Positions 7,800 through 16,564 of a stretch of DNA of 64,000 nucleotides are shown here, in pieces; position 1 is the first letter of the stretch, and every line of letters begins with the position of its first letter. The translations under genes were made by a program, and so were the position numbers. This stretch comes from DASSUW01 sp963792385 (GTDB lineage: Bacteria > Actinomycetota > Thermoleophilia > Solirubrobacterales > Solirubrobacteraceae), in NCBI GenBank assembly GCA_963792385.1, contig CAWBVZ010000003.1, positions 186,001-250,000 of the forward strand, written 5' to 3'. The notes beneath the pieces were generated by a model. The model saw only the letters and a program-made list of their open reading frames with translations. It had not been told where the DNA came from and did no database searches.

Positions 7800-10163
7800 C
7801 TATTGCCTCGCCATTGCGACTCGCACGAGCTCGTTCGGGTCGATCCGGTGATCGGCGTCCTCGGCGGACTTGCCCAGGTCGATCTCGACCCAGTTGACCT
7901 CGCCGCTGAACCTGTTGGGCACGGGGTAGTCGTCGGCCACGAGGGCGCCGTTCTCCTCTCCCACGTCGCACGTGTCGTCAGCGGAGAAGATCATCGCCGC
8001 GGTCGCGGCGACCTTTCCCTCGCCCACCTTGTCACCGTCGAGGTAGAGCGTCGCGGTGCCGCCCTTGCCGAGGCCCGGCCCGTCGTAGTCGAACTCGAGC
8101 CGAACCTGGTGCGTGCCCGCCGGCACCTCCGTGTCGGAACCGACATGGAAGCGCTGGATTCCGAACAGGTTGTAGCAATAGCGCGGCCTGCCGTCCTTCA
8201 GGTACAGGCTCCAGCCGCCGATGCTGCCGCCCTGGGCGACGATCACGCCGTGCGCACCCCCGTCGGGTACCTCGATCTCGGCGGTGACGGCGTGCGACTT
8301 GTTCTTGATGCTGATGACCGAGCTCTCCGTCAGGCGGCCCATGCCGCCGAACAGCAGCTGCCGCTCTCCCTGGACGAGCGTCGGCCGCCCGGCGATCTCA
8401 GGGAGGAGGCGCTCGGCGACCCGGTCGTCAAGGGGCAGGACGTTGTACTTCGTCGCCTCGATCAGGAACAGCCGCTGAAGCTCCGCGAGCTTGTCCGGCT
8501 GCTCGGCTGACAGATCGTGCGCCTGCGTCCAGTCGCTGTTCGTGTCGTAGAGCTCCCAGACGTCGTCGTCGAACGCCGGCTTCTCCTGGCCGATCAGCAC
8601 CCACGGCGTCGAGTGCTTCGTCACGGCGGTCCAGCCCTGGTGGTAGATGCCGCGGTTGCAGAACATCTCGAAGTACTGCGTCGTGTGCCGCTCGGCGGCC
8701 CCGGCGTCGTCGAACGCGTACGCCATGCTCACGCCCTCAATCGGCGTCTGCTGGACGCCATTGACGAACGTCGGTTCCGGGAGGCCGGCCGCTTCGAGGA
8801 CGGTCGGTGCGACGTCGATCACGTGGGCGAACTGGTTCCGAACCTCGCCCTGCGCTTTGATCCCGGCCGGCCAGTGGACGATCGTGCCGTTTCTCGTGCC
8901 GCCCCAGTGTGAGGCGACCTGCTTCGTCCACTGGTATGGCGCGCACATCGCGTGCGCCCAGCCGACCGCGTAGTGGTTGTAGGAGTCCGGGCCGCCGAAG
9001 TCGTCCAGCCGCTCGATCATGAACTCCGGCGTCTCCAACGCCGCGGCGCCGTTGAAGTTGATCATCTCGTTGTAGGTGCCGTTGAGCGTGCCTTCGGCCG
9101 AGGCGCCGTTGTCTCCGATGATGTAGTAGACGAGCGTGTTGTCGAGGACACCCAGGTCCTCCACGGCGTCGAGCAGTCGCCCAACGTGGTGGTCGGCGAA
9201 CTCGAGGAAGCCCGCGTAGATCTCCATCTGGCGGCGGAGGACCGGCTTCAGGTCCTCCGGCATGTCCTCCCAGGCCGGGATGTCGTCGTGGCGCGCCGTC
9301 AGCTCGGCGTCCGCCGGGATGACCCCGAGCTCCTTCTGCCGGGCGAAGGTCCGCTCGCGCAGCGCGTCCCACCCGTCGTCGAACGCCCCCTTGTACTTGT
9401 CGCTCCACTCGGGCGTGACATGGTGCGGCGCATGGGTTGCGCCGGGCGCGAAGTAGGCGAAGAACGGCTTGTCGGCCATCAGCGCCTTCTGCTGGCGGAT
9501 CCACTTGATCGCCTTGTCCGTCATGTCGGCCATGAAGTGGTAGCCCTCTTCCGGGGTCCTCTCAGGCTCGACGGGGATCGTGCCCTCGTAGATCGCCGGG
9601 TAGTACTGATGGGCCTCGCCGCCGATGAAGCCGTAGAAGTACTCGAAGCCGCTGCCGGTCGGCCAGTTCTCGAACGGGCCCATCGGGCTCGTCTCCCAGA
9701 CCGGCACCTCGTGGCATTTGCCGAACTGCGCCGTGGAGTAGCCGTTCAGCTTGAGGGTCTGCGCGAGCGGCGCGCAGGTGTTCGGGCGGATCGAGTTGTA
9801 GCCCGGGGCCGACGTGGCGATCTCGGTGATGCCGCCCATCCCGACGGTGTGGTGATTCCGGCCGCTCAGGAGAGCCGCGCGCGTGGGGGAGCAGAGCGCG
9901 GTGGTGTGAAAGCGGGTGTACTTGAGGCCCGTCGCCGCGAGGCGCTCGGCGTTCGGCATGTTGACCGGGCCGCCAAAGGCGCTGGAGGCGCCGAAGCCGA
10001 CGTCGTCGATCAGGACGAAGAGGACGTTGGGAGCTCCCTCCGGGGGCCGGATCGGCTCAATCGGCGGAAACACGGTGTCCGGGTCCTTCGCGTCATACGT
10101 CGTGAGCCCGGGCGGCGTGATGTCGGGAACCGGCAGCACGTCGCGCGACTGCGTCTTGGCCAT
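7800..10163 (-). CDS. Type I arylsulfatase
   Basis: A 787-residue alkaline-phosphatase-superfamily sulfatase that should hydrolyse sulfate esters. NVLFVLIDDVGFGASSAFGG (from about residue 46) carries metal-binding Asp residues, and CSPTRAALLSGR has Cys91 in the C-x-P-x-R motif that is converted to formylglycine. GQFGKCHE and FFAYFAPGATHAPHH hold further active-site Lys and His residues. The C-terminal 200 residues (GGMGRLTESSVISIKNKSH onward) form a beta-rich extra domain typical of long arylsulfatases. ATG 10163 is chosen because AGGAGA lies 7 nt upstream; the longer reading is poorly supported. No signal peptide is evident, so it may act in the cytosol or be exported folded. Confidence 0.88.
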   Translation of the reverse strand: MAKTQSRDVLPVPDITPPGLTTYDAKDPDTVFPPIEPIRPPEGAPNVLFVLIDDVGFGASSAFGGPVNMPNAERLAATGLKYTRFHTTALCSPTRAALLSGRNHHTVGMGGITEIATSAPGYNSIRPNTCAPLAQTLKLNGYSTAQFGKCHEVPVWETSPMGPFENWPTGSGFEYFYGFIGGEAHQYYPAIYEGTIPVEPERTPEEGYHFMADMTDKAIKWIRQQKALMADKPFFAYFAPGATHAPHHVTPEWSDKYKGAFDDGWDALRERTFARQKELGVIPADAELTARHDDIPAWEDMPEDLKPVLRRQMEIYAGFLEFADHHVGRLLDAVEDLGVLDNTLVYYIIGDNGASAEGTLNGTYNEMINFNGAAALETPEFMIERLDDFGGPDSYNHYAVGWAHAMCAPYQWTKQVASHWGGTRNGTIVHWPAGIKAQGEVRNQFAHVIDVAPTVLEAAGLPEPTFVNGVQQTPIEGVSMAYAFDDAGAAERHTTQYFEMFCNRGIYHQGWTAVTKHSTPWVLIGQEKPAFDDDVWELYDTNSDWTQAHDLSAEQPDKLAELQRLFLIEATKYNVLPLDDRVAERLLPEIAGRPTLVQGERQLLFGGMGRLTESSVISIKNKSHAVTAEIEVPDGGAHGVIVAQGGSIGGWSLYLKDGRPRYCYNLFGIQRFHVGSDTEVPAGTHQVRLEFDYDGPGLGKGGTATLYLDGDKVGEGKVAATAAMIFSADDTCDVGEENGALVADDYPVPNRFSGEVNWVEIDLGKSAEDADHRIDPNELVRVAMARQ

Positions 10164-10222
10164 GGGTGTCTCCTGTGACTCGGCGTCTATCCCGATCCTC
10201 CCGGCCGGCCGATCGCAGCTCA

Positions 10223-10267
10223 TCGTCCGAAACGGGTGAAGCCGGTGCCGCAGGCCCCGGATACGGT
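10223..10267 (+). promoter_or_regulatory. 17-bp motif promoter for the DUF4239 operon
   Basis: TCGTCC-N5-GGGTGA (10223-10239), then 22 bp, then TACGGT (10262-10267). Transcription would begin about 9 nt before the ATG at 10284. The site lies between the divergent sulfatase and membrane-protein genes and is oriented toward the latter. Confidence 0.72.
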
Positions 10268-10283
10268 CGCTGCAGCCACGCGC

Positions 10284-11114
10284 ATGAGCCTGCTCTGGAC
10301 CATCCTCATCCTCATCGTCGTCAACGCTGTGACGATCGGCGCGATGCTCCTGGTCCGGCGGCGGGCGCCGGAGGGCAGCTACTTCAAGGACGGCGACCGC
10401 GCGTCAGGGGTGTTCGGCGTGCTCGCGGGTGGCTTCGCGATCTTCGCCGGCTTCATCATCTTCCTCGCGTTCACGACCTACGACCAGTCGCGGAGCGGCG
10501 GGGAAGCCGAGGCGCTCACCGTGATCCAGCAGTTCGAGACCGGGCAGTTCTTCCCGCCCGCGGTGCGCGACCGCCTGAGCGGCGAGGTCGTCTGCTACGG
10601 GCGATCGGTCGTGCACCGGGAGTGGCCGCAGATGGCGGCCGGGCGGGGCGGCGACACGATCAACCCGTGGTCGATCGCGCTCTTTCAGACCCTGCAGCTC
10701 GCGAAGCCGGTCAGCGCGACCGAGCAGGCCGCGTACTCGAAATGGCTCGACCAGACCTCGGACCGCGAACAAGCGAGGAGCGATCGACTCCACGGCGCCG
10801 AAGGCATCATCCCGACCCCGATCTGGCTCATCCTCTTCCTGATCGCGGGCGTCGTCTTCACCTTCATGCTGTTCTTCGCGGACAGCGGGGAAGGTGCGCC
10901 CTCGCAGGCGATGCTGATGGGATCGGCGACCACCGTGATCGTTCTCACGCTGGCGGCGATCATGGCGCTCAACAACCCGTACCGGGAGGGTCTGGGGCAG
11001 ATCCAACCGGTCGCGATGGAGCGGTCGCTGCGGATCCTGGACAGCGCACGCGCCGTCCTGAACGCGACCGGCCCGCTCCCGTGCGACGCACGCGGCGTTG
11101 CGGTTTCGTCCTGA
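10284..11114 (+). CDS. DUF4239 (bestrophin-like) membrane protein
   Basis: A 276-residue integral membrane protein. Hydrophobic helices occur at about residues 3-22 (LLWTILILIVVNAVTIGAM), 46-66 (GVLAGGFAIFAGFIIFLAF), 185-207 and 222-240. The central soluble part (SGGEAEALTVIQQFETGQFF) matches DUF4239 proteins, which are distantly bestrophin-like; function is unknown. I start at ATG 10284, in front of the first helix, 16 nt after the motif-linked TACGGT. Its TGA overlaps the next ATG (TGATG), so the two form an operon under the conserved 17-bp motif. Confidence 0.7.
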   Translation: MSLLWTILILIVVNAVTIGAMLLVRRRAPEGSYFKDGDRASGVFGVLAGGFAIFAGFIIFLAFTTYDQSRSGGEAEALTVIQQFETGQFFPPAVRDRLSGEVVCYGRSVVHREWPQMAAGRGGDTINPWSIALFQTLQLAKPVSATEQAAYSKWLDQTSDREQARSDRLHGAEGIIPTPIWLILFLIAGVVFTFMLFFADSGEGAPSQAMLMGSATTVIVLTLAAIMALNNPYREGLGQIQPVAMERSLRILDSARAVLNATGPLPCDARGVAVSS

Positions 11115-11731
11115 TGTCCCACCGTATCGAGGTCATCGCGACGACGCTGCTGGCGGTCGCTGCCGTTGCAACCGCCTGGAGCGGCTATCAGGCAACGCGC
11201 TGGAACGGCGAGCAGGCAAAGGCGTCGGGCCGCACGAATGCGATCAGGATCGAAGCGGCGCGGGCGCAAGGACTCGCCGAAGCGCAGAAGCAGGTCGACG
11301 TCGCGACGTTCTCGCAATGGGTCGACGCCTACGCGCTCCATCGGACGCAACTCGCGGACTTCTACTTCAAGCGCTTTCGCACGGAGTTGACACCCGCGGT
11401 GAACGCCTGGATTGCGACCAGGCCGCTCAAGAACCCGCAAGCACCGCTGACCCCGTTCGCGATGCCCGAGTACAAGCAAGCTGCGGCGGCCGACGCGGCA
11501 CGACTGGACGCCGCGGCCGAGATCTCGGCCGCGGAGGTACGGCGCGACATCCAGCGCTCGTCCAACTACGTCCTCGCCGTGGTCCTCTTCTCCGTCGCGC
11601 TCTTCTTCGCCGGGATCGGCACCAAGATCAACAGCGCCCGGCTCGGAACGATCACGCTCGCCATCGGCAGCACGGTGCTCCTCGGCACCTTGATCTGGAT
11701 CGCGACATCCCCGGTTAGCCTGTCTTTGTAG
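11114..11731 (+). CDS. DUF4337-like membrane protein
   Basis: A 205-residue protein with an N-terminal helix (VIATTLLAVAAVATAWSGYQ, residues 6-25), a long charged coiled-coil-like middle rich in Ala, Gln and Arg, and two C-terminal helices (YVLAVVLFSVALFFAGIG and LGTITLAIGSTVLLGTLIWI). The topology and the WSGYQATRWNGEQAKAS segment resemble DUF4337-type proteins. Function is unknown. It overlaps the DUF4239 gene by 1 nt and ends 6 bp from the convergent response regulator; no clear terminator hairpin is seen in that gap. Confidence 0.65.
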   Translation: MSHRIEVIATTLLAVAAVATAWSGYQATRWNGEQAKASGRTNAIRIEAARAQGLAEAQKQVDVATFSQWVDAYALHRTQLADFYFKRFRTELTPAVNAWIATRPLKNPQAPLTPFAMPEYKQAAAADAARLDAAAEISAAEVRRDIQRSSNYVLAVVLFSVALFFAGIGTKINSARLGTITLAIGSTVLLGTLIWIATSPVSLSL

Positions 11732-11737
11732 GGAGGC

Positions 11738-12457
11738 TCAGGCGTCCGGCGGCTCGCCCGGGTGCCGCTGCGCGAGGTAGATGAGCGCCGCCTTCACCCG
11801 CCGGCTGACGTCCTCGGCGCGGGTCAGCCCGAGCTTGAGGAAGATCGCGTTGATGTGCTTCTCGACAGCGCGCTTAGTGAGCACGAGCTTGTCGGCGATC
11901 GCCTGATTGCTCTTGCCCTGTGCGATCTCGCTGAGGATCTCCAGCTCCCGCCCCGTAAGGTCGGCGAGCGGCGAGTCCTCGGCGCGGACGCGCGCGGCGA
12001 TCAGCGCCTCGACCACTTTGGGATCGACGACCGAGCCGCCGTCGGCGACCGCGATCAGCGCCGCCACGAGCTGCCCGCGGTCGTGCAGGCGCTCCTTGAG
12101 CAGGTAGGCACGCCCGTCCGAACCACCCTCCAGCAGCGCGAGCCCGTACCGCGGGTCGGCGTATTGGCTGACGACCACGACGCCGATCTCCGGATGCGTG
12201 ACGCGTAGCCGGTTGGCGACCATGATGCCCTCCTCGTCACCGGACGGAGGCATGCGGATGTCGGTCAGGACGACATCCGGCAGCTCGGCCTCGATCGCGG
12301 CGCGCAGGCTCTCGCCGTCCTCGCAGATCGCGACCAGCTCGATGCGGGAGTCCTGCCCGAGCACGTGGGCGATCGCCTCACGGACCAGATAGCTGTCGTC
12401 GGCGAAGACGACTCGGATCGGCCGTGGGGGCGCACTCGCGGGCAGGGAGTCGATCAC
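11738..12457 (-). CDS. NarL/FixJ-family response regulator
   Basis: A 239-residue two-component regulator. The receiver domain (residues 13-135) has the acidic pocket FADDS, the phospho-acceptor Asp66 in VVLTDIRMPP, and the conserved Lys in AYLLKERL. A LuxR-type helix-turn-helix follows at about residues 165-225 (LTGRELEILSEIAQGKSNQAIADKLVLTKRAVEKHINAIFLKLGL, the NarL-type DNA-binding domain). It is divergent from the histidine kinase at 12572, its likely partner. The GTG start lies 9 nt after a TATAGT -10 element, so the message may have almost no leader. It is one candidate for the protein that reads the 17-bp motif. Confidence 0.9.
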   Translation of the reverse strand: MIDSLPASAPPRPIRVVFADDSYLVREAIAHVLGQDSRIELVAICEDGESLRAAIEAELPDVVLTDIRMPPSGDEEGIMVANRLRVTHPEIGVVVVSQYADPRYGLALLEGGSDGRAYLLKERLHDRGQLVAALIAVADGGSVVDPKVVEALIAARVRAEDSPLADLTGRELEILSEIAQGKSNQAIADKLVLTKRAVEKHINAIFLKLGLTRAEDVSRRVKAALIYLAQRHPGEPPDA

Positions 12458-12466
12458 GCGCGAGCG

Positions 12467-12497
12467 ACTATATCCGCGGGATCTGGAGGCCTGTCAA
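12467..12497 (-). promoter_or_regulatory. Promoter of the response regulator gene
   Basis: Read leftward, TTGACA (12497-12492) and TATAGT (12472-12467) are near-consensus -35 and -10 hexamers with a 19-bp spacer, slightly long; GATATA, two bases upstream, would give 17. The GTG start is 9 nt downstream. It does not carry the 17-bp motif. Confidence 0.6.
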
Positions 12498-12519
12498 CCG
12501 AGTGGGGCGCGTGAACGCC

Positions 12520-12559
12520 GTGTCATCCGCGTGACACTTCGGCTCCTGGGCGGTACCGT
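12520..12559 (+). promoter_or_regulatory. Histidine kinase promoter with a GTGTCA-N6-TGACAC operator
   Basis: A perfect 18-bp inverted repeat GTGTCA-N6-TGACAC occupies 12520-12537. Its right arm contains GTGACA (12531-12536), a good -35, followed after 17 bp by TACCGT (12554-12559). A dimer bound here would cover the -35, so repression is likelier than activation. The ATG of the kinase follows at 12572. This operator is unrelated in sequence to the 17-bp motif. Confidence 0.6.
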
Positions 12560-12571
12560 CGTGCCGAGCCA

Positions 12572-14425
12572 ATGGTCACGGCCGAGACCACCAACGCGCT
12601 CGGCGACCTCAAAGGCGAGCGACCGGGACGTAGTGTGCAGGTACAGGTTGCGATTGCGATTGCGCTGCTGTGCGCGGGCGTGGTGGCGGTCACGCTGGCC
12701 GGCGCACCCGCGGACGAGCGCCTGGTGACGGGCGTGGTGTTCGGCCTCCTGGTCGCAGCCCCGATGATCGTCGGGCTCGTCGCGTTGAACGCGCACGCAG
12801 ACGATCGCTTCGCCCGTCTTCTGATCGCGGCCGGGGCGATGTTCTCTCTCACCGCCCTCTCGCAATCGGACAACGGCGTGCTCTACGCCGTCGGGCGGGT
12901 GTCGGTCTGGCTGGTCGTGCCGGTGCTGCTCTACCTGATGCTGGCGTTCCCGTCGGGCCGGTTGGTTGCGCGCCGCGACCGCCGGCTGATGACCGCGGTC
13001 TGGGCGCTGGCGGGCATCTTCTATCTCCCGACGGCATTGATCGTCGACCACTTCCCGGAGCCGTCGCCGTGGGCGCGCTGCGGCGTCGACTGCCCATCGA
13101 ACGCGTTCTCGCTGGTGCACGTCGACTCGCCACTGTTCGACGACTTCATCCTGCCGCTCCGCGAGATTCTCCTGGTGCTGGCGGTGCTCACGGTGGCCGT
13201 GTTCGTCGCCCAGCGGATGCAGCGCTCGGGCCCGATGCTGCGGCGGGCGATGTCGCCCGTCGTCGTCGTGGCCGTGGTCCAGGTCGTCGCGATCGCGGCG
13301 TACCAGTGGAGCCGCCGCAGCGGCGCCGTCCCGGCGACGATCGATGTGCTCGGGTGGATGTGGCTGCTCAGCCTCCCCGCCGTTGCGCTGAGCTTCGCTG
13401 CCGGGCTGCTGAATCGCCGGCTCTACGTCGCTTCCGCTCTCCAGCAGTTGACCCTTCGCCTGCGAGCCCCGGCCACCGCGGGTGAACTCCGGGGCAGTCT
13501 CGCGGACGCGCTGGAAGACCCGTCGTTGCGTGTGGTCTACTGGCTATCCGGCGATCCTGGAAGGTGGGTGGACGAGAGCGGCTGGCCGACGCGGGCTCCC
13601 GAGGGCGGGCCCGGCGCCGCGGTCACGGAGGTGCAGGTGAGCGGCCGGCGGCTTGCAGCCGTGGTTCACGACGCGGCGCTCGCGCATGACGCGGCGCTCA
13701 TCCGCGCAGCAGCGTCCTACGGCCTCGTCGTCCTCGAGAACACTCGCCTGATCGACGAGCTGCGAGCGTCGCTGCAGCGGCTCTCGGAGTCGGAGTCGAG
13801 GGGCGCGGAGGCAGCCCGCGGCGAGCGGGAGCGGATCGAGCGCGATCTCCATGACGGCGCGCAGCAGCGGCTCGTCGCGCTCAGCATCAACCTCGCGCTG
13901 CTCGCCGAGCGAATGAACGGCGACTCGCCCGACCGCGCAGAGGAGCTGATCGAGCTCGCCGGGCAGGTGGAGCAGACCATCGAGGAGGTTCGGTCCCTCG
14001 CTCACGTGCCATACCCGGACGTGCTCGCGCGCGAGGGCCTCGTCAAGGCACTGCAGTCTGTGGCCGCCCGCGCGCCCGTGCGCACGAGCGTGTTGAGCCA
14101 CGCGATGCGGCGGTTCGCGCCAGACGTTGAGACGACGGTCTACTTCTCGTGTCTGGAGGCCGTCCAGAACGCCGTCAAGCACGCCGACGGAGCGAGCCGC
14201 ATCACCATCCTGTTGGATGGCGAGCACGGCCTCCGGTTCGAAGTCCGCGACGACGGCGCCGGCTTCCCGGCGGAACCGTACGCGCCCGGGTCCGGGCTCA
14301 CGAACATCAACGAGCGCTTGGCGTCGGTCGGGGGCAGGCTGACGATCGCCTCCGAGCCGGGCGGTGGAACGAGCGTGGTCGGGAACATCCCACTCGGCGA
14401 GGTCTGGCACGCTGGAGCGTCATGA
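12572..14425 (+). CDS. Membrane sensor histidine kinase (HisKA_3 family)
   Basis: A 617-residue kinase. About eight hydrophobic helices cover residues 27-275, followed by a degenerate GAF-like region (residues 290-395). A coiled segment leads into ERERIERDLHDGAQQRLVAL, the HisKA_3 dimerisation motif with phospho-acceptor His427. The ATPase domain shows the N box EAVQNAVKHA and the G boxes VRDDGAGF and GSGLTNINERL. It faces a NarL-type response regulator across a 114-bp divergent region and is the likely partner. Its stop overlaps the PAS protein's ATG (ATGA). The signal sensed is unknown. Confidence 0.9.
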   Translation: MVTAETTNALGDLKGERPGRSVQVQVAIAIALLCAGVVAVTLAGAPADERLVTGVVFGLLVAAPMIVGLVALNAHADDRFARLLIAAGAMFSLTALSQSDNGVLYAVGRVSVWLVVPVLLYLMLAFPSGRLVARRDRRLMTAVWALAGIFYLPTALIVDHFPEPSPWARCGVDCPSNAFSLVHVDSPLFDDFILPLREILLVLAVLTVAVFVAQRMQRSGPMLRRAMSPVVVVAVVQVVAIAAYQWSRRSGAVPATIDVLGWMWLLSLPAVALSFAAGLLNRRLYVASALQQLTLRLRAPATAGELRGSLADALEDPSLRVVYWLSGDPGRWVDESGWPTRAPEGGPGAAVTEVQVSGRRLAAVVHDAALAHDAALIRAAASYGLVVLENTRLIDELRASLQRLSESESRGAEAARGERERIERDLHDGAQQRLVALSINLALLAERMNGDSPDRAEELIELAGQVEQTIEEVRSLAHVPYPDVLAREGLVKALQSVAARAPVRTSVLSHAMRRFAPDVETTVYFSCLEAVQNAVKHADGASRITILLDGEHGLRFEVRDDGAGFPAEPYAPGSGLTNINERLASVGGRLTIASEPGGGTSVVGNIPLGEVWHAGAS

Positions 14426-15591
14426 GACGCAAGCGGAGCATGCGACCGCGCTCATGGGGGAGCGGTTCGAGGGACTGGTCTCCGAACCTGGCCGTGGCAC
14501 TGTACGAGGGCCTTCCGGTCGGCGTCATCGCGTGTGGCCCTGAGGGCGAGAACCTCGTGTTCAACCGGTGGGCGCGCGACCTGTTCGAGGGCACCGGCGA
14601 GGAGCTCGACCCGGGCGACTGCGCTGACCACTACGGGCTCTACACCGCCGACGGCGACCGCCTGCTGCGCACCGAGGAGATCCCGCTCCAGCGCGCCCGC
14701 CGGGGCGAGGACTTCCGCGACGTCATCCTCACCGTCCAGCCGCGGCGCGGCGACCGTCGGCTGGTCAGCGTCAGCGGCGGCCCGGTCACCGGGCGCGCCG
14801 GTCGATCGGTGGGAGCGGTCGTCGTGATCCACGACGTCACGGACCGTCTGGCGATTGAGGACGAGCTCCGCTTCCAGAGCGCGATCGCGGAACATCTCGC
14901 GGAGGCTGTCGTCCTCATCAAGGCGGCGGACGGCGAGATCGTCTACGTCAATCCGACCGCCGCCGACATGTTCGGCTACACCCGCGACGAGCTTGTCGGC
15001 GCGGCCATCGCCCTGCTCAACGTGTCGACCGACCACCCACCCGCGGCGCTGGCGGCCGAGCTGTTCGACGGCCTCGAGCGCGACGGCGCCTGGAGCGGTG
15101 AGGTCGAGCACGTGCGCAAGGACGGCAGCCGCTTCTGGTGCTCGGTCACCGTGTCGGCGTTCGAGCATCCTCGTCACGGCACGGTGTGGACGTCCGTCCA
15201 CACCGACGTGACCGAGCGCCGAGCCGCGGACCAGGCTCTGCGATCGGCCGAGGAGCACTTCCGTCTCATGTTCGAGGGCAGCCCCGTCGGGATCGTGCTG
15301 GTCGGCCCGGACTTGCGGCTGATCGACGCGAACCCCGCGATGTGCGCGATCACGGAGTTCACACGCGATGAGCTCGTCGGCAGGCGCCTCGAGGACATCG
15401 CGCACCCCGACGACGCGCCGGGCGAGCTCGCCCGACGCGCGCTCGCGGGCGAGATCCCGCGGCATCGTGCCGAGGCGCGCTTCATCACCAAGCGCGGTGA
15501 CGTCGTGCGCGTCGCACAGACGGCGACCGTCGTGCGCGGACCCGATGACCGCCCCGCCGGCGGCGTCGTGATCGTGGACCCGATCGACTAA
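14422..15591 (+). CDS. Three-PAS-domain protein without an output domain
   Basis: A 389-residue soluble protein with PAS-like domains at about residues 28-135 (LPVGVIACGPEGENLVFN), 155-265 (ADGEIVYVNPTAADMFGYTR) and 275-389 (LMFEGSPVGIVLVGPDLRLI), each ending in the expected PAC-like strand such as GAVVVIHDVTDR. It stops right after the third domain: no kinase, GGDEF, phosphatase or HTH part is visible. ATGA overlap with the kinase gene implies co-translation. It may tune that kinase by protein contact or be a redox or ligand sensor for it; this is inference. Confidence 0.8.
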   Translation: MRRKRSMRPRSWGSGSRDWSPNLAVALYEGLPVGVIACGPEGENLVFNRWARDLFEGTGEELDPGDCADHYGLYTADGDRLLRTEEIPLQRARRGEDFRDVILTVQPRRGDRRLVSVSGGPVTGRAGRSVGAVVVIHDVTDRLAIEDELRFQSAIAEHLAEAVVLIKAADGEIVYVNPTAADMFGYTRDELVGAAIALLNVSTDHPPAALAAELFDGLERDGAWSGEVEHVRKDGSRFWCSVTVSAFEHPRHGTVWTSVHTDVTERRAADQALRSAEEHFRLMFEGSPVGIVLVGPDLRLIDANPAMCAITEFTRDELVGRRLEDIAHPDDAPGELARRALAGEIPRHRAEARFITKRGDVVRVAQTATVVRGPDDRPAGGVVIVDPID

Positions 15592-15595
15592 TAGG

Positions 15596-16459
15596 TCAGG
15601 CCGGCGCCCCCGCTGTCGCACCGACCTGCGTCACCCGCCGCGGCGTGAACGGCCGCTGCTCGTCGTCGCCGGGCTGGACGATGAGGACGGTCGACTCGGG
15701 GATCTCGGTCCACAGGCCGGGGAGGTCCGAGAACGGCTCGGAAACGACGAGGCGGTCCTCGTCGCGGACCCGCTGCAGGCGCGGGTTCTCCGGGTGCAGC
15801 CGGCGAACCGACTCCGCGTCGACCGACGCGAACAGCGTCCGCGACTTGCCTTCGGTGGAGTAGCGCACGGCCCACAGCCGCTCACCGTCGCTCACGCCGA
15901 TGCTGGCCTGCAGGACGTTCTCGATGCCGTGCCGTTCGGCGGTGGCCTCGACGAGGCCGAGCGTGCGCTCGAGGGCGGCGACCGGGTGATCTTCGAGACC
16001 GAACGTCAGGGCGAGGTGGAACAGCACCTCTGAGTCGGTCGAGCCCTGGATGTCCGCGAACAGCGACGGGTCGACGGCGAGCATGAGCTCCCGCCGCATC
16101 TCGTGGAACCCGGCGACGACGCCGTTGTGGACGAAGAGCCAGCGGCCGTGGCGGAACGGGTGGCAGTTCGTTTCCTGGATTGCCGTGCCCGATGTCGCGC
16201 GCACGTGCGCGAGGAACAGCGGGGACTCGATGTGGGCGGCAAGGTCGCGGAGGTTGGCGTCACCCCAGGCCGGCGCGACGCTGTGGTAGACGCCCGGGCC
16301 TTCGCCCGCGCCGTACCAGCCGAGCCCGAAGCCGTCGCCGTTGGTGGTCTCGGCGCCCATCCGGGAGTGCAGGCTCTGGTCGATCAGCCCGTGTTGCGAC
16401 TTGAAGAGGAGCTCGTCGACCAGCACGGGCTGCCCAGACCACGCCATCCATCGGCACAT
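15596..16459 (-). CDS. Class II glutamine amidotransferase (YafJ/EgtC-like)
   Basis: A 287-residue Ntn-hydrolase. After Met removal, Cys2 of MCRWMAWSGQP would be the catalytic nucleophile. NGDGFGLGWYG, LAHVRATSG and NCHPFRHGRWLFVHNG are the conserved glutaminase pocket elements, and GSTDSEVLFHL completes the fold. Such proteins hydrolyse gamma-glutamyl amides; EgtC removes a glutamyl group in ergothioneine synthesis, but no other egt gene is nearby, so the substrate is open. The start is fixed by a strong AAGGAGG 7 nt upstream. It ends 4 bp from the convergent PAS gene. Confidence 0.85.
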   Translation of the reverse strand: MCRWMAWSGQPVLVDELLFKSQHGLIDQSLHSRMGAETTNGDGFGLGWYGAGEGPGVYHSVAPAWGDANLRDLAAHIESPLFLAHVRATSGTAIQETNCHPFRHGRWLFVHNGVVAGFHEMRRELMLAVDPSLFADIQGSTDSEVLFHLALTFGLEDHPVAALERTLGLVEATAERHGIENVLQASIGVSDGERLWAVRYSTEGKSRTLFASVDAESVRRLHPENPRLQRVRDEDRLVVSEPFSDLPGLWTEIPESTVLIVQPGDDEQRPFTPRRVTQVGATAGAPA

Positions 16460-16513
16460 CTCGTCCTCCTTCGTTCGTCGGCGTGACGCTAGCCCCGGCG
16501 GCGTGGCGCCGCA

Positions 16514-16558
16514 TCGCCCGAAGCGGGTGATGCCGCAGTCCCGCTCCTGTGGGAGAGT
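16514..16558 (+). promoter_or_regulatory. 17-bp motif promoter for the holin-phosphodiesterase gene
   Basis: TCGCCC-N5-GGGTGA (16514-16530), 22 bp, then GAGAGT (16553-16558). The ATG starts 6 nt later, at the predicted +1, so the mRNA should be leaderless. No Shine-Dalgarno sequence precedes this start, in contrast to the divergent amidotransferase gene. Confidence 0.7.
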
Positions 16559-16564
16559 GACGCG

